A DNA stretch of 7,803 nucleotides from Myxococcales bacterium. Lineage in GTDB: Bacteria > Myxococcota_A > UBA9160 > JALSIO01. The notes beneath the pieces are model-generated. The model had not been told where the DNA came from, searched no databases, and saw only the letters and a program-made list of their open reading frames with translations. The stretch covers positions 1-7,803 of the forward strand of contig JALSIO010000806.1 in NCBI GenBank assembly GCA_026989995.1, in the 5' to 3' direction. Of the stretch, positions 5,335 through 7,803 are shown in pieces; position 1 is the first letter of the stretch; every line of letters begins with the position of its first letter. A program made the translations under genes and the position numbers.

Positions 5335-6972
5335 TCAGGTTCGGCGCCGCCGCTCGAGGTAGCGGGCGAGCAGGGTCCGGGTGGAGCTGTCGCGCCCGGC
5401 CGGCCGAGCGGCCCGGATGTCCTCGGCGAGCGTCCCGGCGAGCCGCTTGCCGAGCTCGACGCCCCACTGGTCGAAGGAGTTGATGGCGAGGAGCGTCCCC
5501 TCCGCCATCACCCGGTGCTCGTAGAGGGCGATGAGCGCGCCCAGGCTGCGCGGCGAGACTTCGTCGAGCATCAGGGTGTTGCTCGGCCGGTTTCCGGGAA
5601 AGCTCCGATGCGACACGAGCTCGGGGGGCACGCCTTCGGCCGCCACCTCGTCGGGGGTGCGCCCGAAGGCCAGGGCCTCGGCCTGCGCCAGGCCGTTGGC
5701 CACCAGAAGGTCCTGATGGGGCGCGATCGGATAGGGACCGCGGCAGGGGACGATGAAGTCGCAGGGCACGAGGTGGGTCCCCTGGTGGAGGAGCTGGAAG
5801 AAGGCGTGCTGCCCGTTGGTCCCGGGCTCGCCGAAGACCACCGGGGCGGTGGGCCAGGTGACCGGTCGACCGGCCCGGTCCACGCCCTTGCCGTCGCTCT
5901 CCATCTCGAGCTGCTGCAGGAAGGCCGGAAGCCGGGCCAGCGCCTGGGAATACGGCAGCACGGCCCGGGTCTCCGCCCCGAAGAAGACGGAGTACCAGAT
6001 GGAGATCAGCGCGAGCAGCACCGGGAGATTGCGCTCGAAGGGCGCCTCGCGGAAGTGCTCGTCCATGGCGCGCAGCCCGCCCAGGAAGTCCGCCCAGGCC
6101 GCCGCCCCGACGGCCACCACCACCGAGAGCCCGATGGCGCTGTCCACCGAGAAGCGACCGCCGACGAAGTCCCAGATCTCGAAGATGCGCTCCGCCGGGA
6201 TTCCGAAGCGCTCGGCCTCGGCGCGGTTGCCCGACACCGCGGCGAAGTGGTGGGCCACGGCCGCGGGCTCCCGGCAGCGGGCGAGCAGCCACTCGCGGGC
6301 GGTGCGGGCGTTGGTGAGGGTCTCGAGGGTGGTGAAGGTCTTGGAGCAGACGAGGAAGAGTGTCTCCTCCGGGTCGAGTCCCCGGACGGCCTCGGCGAAG
6401 TCGAAGGCGTCGAGGTTGGCCACGAAGCGGATGCGGAGGTCGTCCCGGGCCAGGGGTCGAAGCGCCTCGCAGACCATGCGCGGGCCGAGCTCCGACCCGC
6501 CGATGCCGATGTGGACCAGGTTTCGCAGCGGGCGGCCGGTGTGGCCCCGCACCTCGCCCGCACGCAAGGCCTCGGCGAAGGCCTCCATTCGCGCCCGCAC
6601 GTGGTGGACCTCCGCGACCACGTCGCGACCGTCCACCACGATGCGCTCGCCCCGGGGCGCGCGCAGCGCCACGTGCAGCACCGGTCGCCGCTCGGTCTCG
6701 TTGATGGGCTCGCCGCGGAACATGGCCTCGATGCGCTCCCGCAGGCCCATGCCCTCGGCGAAGGCGACGAGCAGGCGAAGCGTCTCGTCCACGATCCGGT
6801 TCTTCGAGTAGTCGAGGTAGATCCCGGCTGCCTCGGCGGTGTGGCGTCCCCCGCGGTCCGGATCCTCGCGGAAGAGCTCGCGCAGATGCCGCGCTCCGAT
6901 CTCCTCGCGGTGCCGGCGGAGCGCCTCGAAGACCGGAAGCTCCGTGGGGCGGCCGACCTCCACCTCCCTCAC
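5335..6972 (-). CDS. pgi: glucose-6-phosphate isomerase
   Basis: A 545-aa cytosolic enzyme of the long E. coli/animal type (E. coli 549 aa) that interconverts glucose-6-phosphate and fructose-6-phosphate in glycolysis and gluconeogenesis. It is two SIS-type sugar-phosphate domains. Visible motifs: YSKNRI (55-60); [10 protein letters not shown] (155-164); SKTFTTLET (210-218), phosphate binding; signature 1 [14 protein letters not shown] (268-281), with R273; signature 2 [10 protein letters not shown] (500-509). The catalytic residues are intact: E358 (MESDGK), H389 ([11 protein letters not shown]) and K509. The chosen GTG at 6972 overlaps the aldolase stop as GTGA, implying translational coupling. 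GGAAGG lies only 1 nt before it, so the in-frame GTG at 6963 (10-nt spacing, 542 aa) is a real alternative. The frame extends 42 codons upstream into the aldolase gene, but that part has no GPI similarity. Second gene of the aldolase-pgi unit, followed by two hairpins. Confidence 0.98.
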   Translation of the reverse strand: MREVEVGRPTELPVFEALRRHREEIGARHLRELFREDPDRGGRHTAEAAGIYLDYSKNRIVDETLRLLVAFAEGMGLRERIEAMFRGEPINETERRPVLHVALRAPRGERIVVDGRDVVAEVHHVRARMEAFAEALRAGEVRGHTGRPLRNLVHIGIGGSELGPRMVCEALRPLARDDLRIRFVANLDAFDFAEAVRGLDPEETLFLVCSKTFTTLETLTNARTAREWLLARCREPAAVAHHFAAVSGNRAEAERFGIPAERIFEIWDFVGGRFSVDSAIGLSVVVAVGAAAWADFLGGLRAMDEHFREAPFERNLPVLLALISIWYSVFFGAETRAVLPYSQALARLPAFLQQLEMESDGKGVDRAGRPVTWPTAPVVFGEPGTNGQHAFFQLLHQGTHLVPCDFIVPCRGPYPIAPHQDLLVANGLAQAEALAFGRTPDEVAAEGVPPELVSHRSFPGNRPSNTLMLDEVSPRSLGALIALYEHRVMAEGTLLAINSFDQWGVELGKRLAGTLAEDIRAARPAGRDSSTRTLLARYLERRRRT

Positions 6973-7628
6973 GCCTTCCGGCGCCGCATGAGCCCGTAGA
7001 TCGGCTCGAAGCGCTTCAGCGTCTCCTCGGGGAGCGGGACGAGGGGGCCGAGCTGGCGAGCCCCCCAGACGAGCCGCGCGGTGCGCTCCACCAGGCACGC
7101 CACGCGGAAGGCCTCTCCCACGTCCCGGCCCACGGTGAGCAGCCCGTGGTTCGCCATCAGCACCGCGGCGCGGTGCTCCACGTGGCGGGCCACCTCCTCG
7201 CCGAGCTCATCGCTTCCGGTGAGGCGGTACTCCGCGACCGGAACCTCGCCACCGACGTAGACCTGGAACTCCTCCACCACGCAGGGGATCGGCTGTCGGG
7301 TCACGGCGAACATGCTGGCGTGGAGCGCGTGGGAGTGGATGACGCCGCCGAGCTCCGGGTAGCGGCGAAGGCAGGCCAGGTGCAGGGCCTTCTCGGTGGT
7401 CGGAGCCCGCTCTCCCTCGAGGACCTGCCCCTCGAGGTCCGTCACCACGAGGTCCGCCACCTCCATCTGCTCGTAGTCGAGCGAGGAGGGGGTCAGCACC
7501 ACCCGCCCGTCCGGGAGCCGCGCGGAGAGGTTCCCCGCCGTGCCCTCCACCAGCCCCGTTCGCAGCAGCGCGCGGGCGGTCTCCACGACCTGCCGCTTGA
7601 CGCGCAACACCTCGTCCGGCTCGCCCAT
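6969..7628 (-). CDS. class II aldolase/adducin family protein (FucA-like)
   Basis: A 219-aa protein close in length and layout to E. coli L-fuculose-1-phosphate aldolase (215 aa). This family uses zinc to cleave or epimerise sugar phosphates, typically releasing dihydroxyacetone phosphate. The phosphate-binding GTAGN (29-33) is present, as are the catalytic acid E79 (APTTEKALH) and zinc-ligand candidates H98 and H100 (VIHSHALH) and H161 (LMANHGLL). The C-terminus contains the Tyr-Gly (211-212) seen near the FucA end. Substrate cannot be read from sequence: fuculose-1-P, ribulose-1-P, 5-deoxyribulose-1-P (5'-deoxyadenosine salvage) or a tetronate-phosphate decarboxylase are all possible. The ATG at 7628 has a strong GGGGGAGGAA (7633-7642), with GGAGG 6 nt upstream. 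Its stop overlaps the pgi GTG, so the two are probably one operon, linking a triose-phosphate-producing step with hexose-phosphate metabolism. No kinase or isomerase partner is visible to settle the pathway. Confidence 0.91.
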   Translation of the reverse strand: MGEPDEVLRVKRQVVETARALLRTGLVEGTAGNLSARLPDGRVVLTPSSLDYEQMEVADLVVTDLEGQVLEGERAPTTEKALHLACLRRYPELGGVIHSHALHASMFAVTRQPIPCVVEEFQVYVGGEVPVAEYRLTGSDELGEEVARHVEHRAAVLMANHGLLTVGRDVGEAFRVACLVERTARLVWGARQLGPLVPLPEETLKRFEPIYGLMRRRKA

Positions 7629-7679
7629 CGTCTTCCTCCCCCGGGGCGACCGCCGAAGCCCGGCGGCCGCACGCGGGGG

Positions 7680-7685
7680 ATTCTA
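7680..7685 (-). promoter_or_regulatory. possible -10 hexamer of the aldolase-pgi operon
   Basis: On the minus strand TAGAAT differs from TATAAT at one position and stands in otherwise extremely GC-rich DNA, 51 nt upstream of the aldolase ATG. A start near 7673 would give a leader of about 45 nt containing the Shine-Dalgarno sequence. No good -35 box is seen at 16-18 bp spacing. Confidence 0.35.
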
Positions 7686-7741
7686 CGCGAGCGCGCCCCC
7701 GGCCGCCGAGGGGGAGTCCGGACGCCGGCGGGAAGCCGGTC

Positions 7742-7792
7742 TACACTCTGCGGTCGGGCCCCGCCGCGCTCCGGGGCGCCCCTGCGGACCGC
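7742..7792 (+). promoter_or_regulatory. possible promoter and leader hairpin for a plus-strand gene beyond the right edge
   Basis: TACACT (7742-7747) could be a -10 element on the plus strand, divergent from the aldolase promoter. Just after it GCGGTC (7750-7755) is complementary to GACCGC (7787-7792), so a transcript starting near 7753 would begin in or near a hairpin. No start codon with a ribosome-binding site is visible before the edge, and no -35 box is convincing. Confidence 0.18.
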
Positions 7793-7803
7793 GCGGCACG
7801 GCC

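Noticed and set aside
5741..5815. Possible loss of the Pgi catalytic histidine in the segment after HQGT
   Set aside because: Re-aligning by the spacing to the catalytic lysine shows the catalytic His is that of NGQHAF (H389), which is present; E358 and K509 are also intact.
5078..6292. Long N-terminal extension of the gloA frame, and further antisense/overlapping frames within pgi (e.g. 5212-6999 plus strand)
   Set aside because: They overlap pgi, whose catalytic and signature motifs are complete, and their compositions are Arg/Ala/Pro-rich without domains.
1..7803. CRISPR array, tRNA/rRNA gene, transposase, defence or secondary-metabolism system
   Set aside because: No direct-repeat array, RNA-gene signature, transposase motif or terminal inverted repeat was found on reading both strands; all sizeable regions are explained by the six genes.

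Overview
This is a very GC-rich bacterial window (by eye around 70% G+C, with G/C-ending codons and several GTG starts). It carries six protein genes, five complete and one cut by the left edge. I see no tRNA, rRNA, CRISPR array or insertion sequence. GC richness, a sigma-54 promoter and E. coli-type GloA and Pgi fit a proteobacterium-like or Myxococcota/Desulfobacterota-like genome, or an uncultivated relative. The lineage cannot be fixed from this stretch, and one gene (DUF99) belongs to a family best known from archaea.

Layout. 1-2272 (minus): N-terminal 757 residues of a large MalT-like STAND ATPase/TPR regulator that runs off the left edge. 2273-2565: a divergent intergenic region with a textbook -24/-12 sigma-54 promoter pointing at amtB, a 17-bp dyad 49 bp upstream of it with NtrC-site geometry, and a GC-rich hairpin in the predicted amtB leader. 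2566-3957 (plus): amtB, ammonium channel. 4056-4634 (plus): DUF99/UPF0215 protein, endonuclease V-like fold family. 4658-5077 (minus): gloA, glyoxalase I, convergent with DUF99. 5078-5334: noncoding, with two strong hairpins downstream of pgi. 5335-6972 (minus): pgi, glucose-6-phosphate isomerase. 6969-7628 (minus): class II aldolase, overlapping pgi by GTGA and therefore probably its upstream operon partner. 7629-7803: upstream region of that operon, perhaps also the promoter of a plus-strand gene beyond the right edge.

How it works together. The left half looks nitrogen-responsive: sigma-54 plus an enhancer-binding protein such as NtrC would switch on ammonium uptake. No glnK lies beside amtB; DUF99 follows it instead. 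The right half is central carbon metabolism: sugar-phosphate aldol cleavage, glucose-6-P/fructose-6-P interconversion, and methylglyoxal detoxification, a by-product of triose phosphates. The divergent MalT-like ATPase has no known ligand here.
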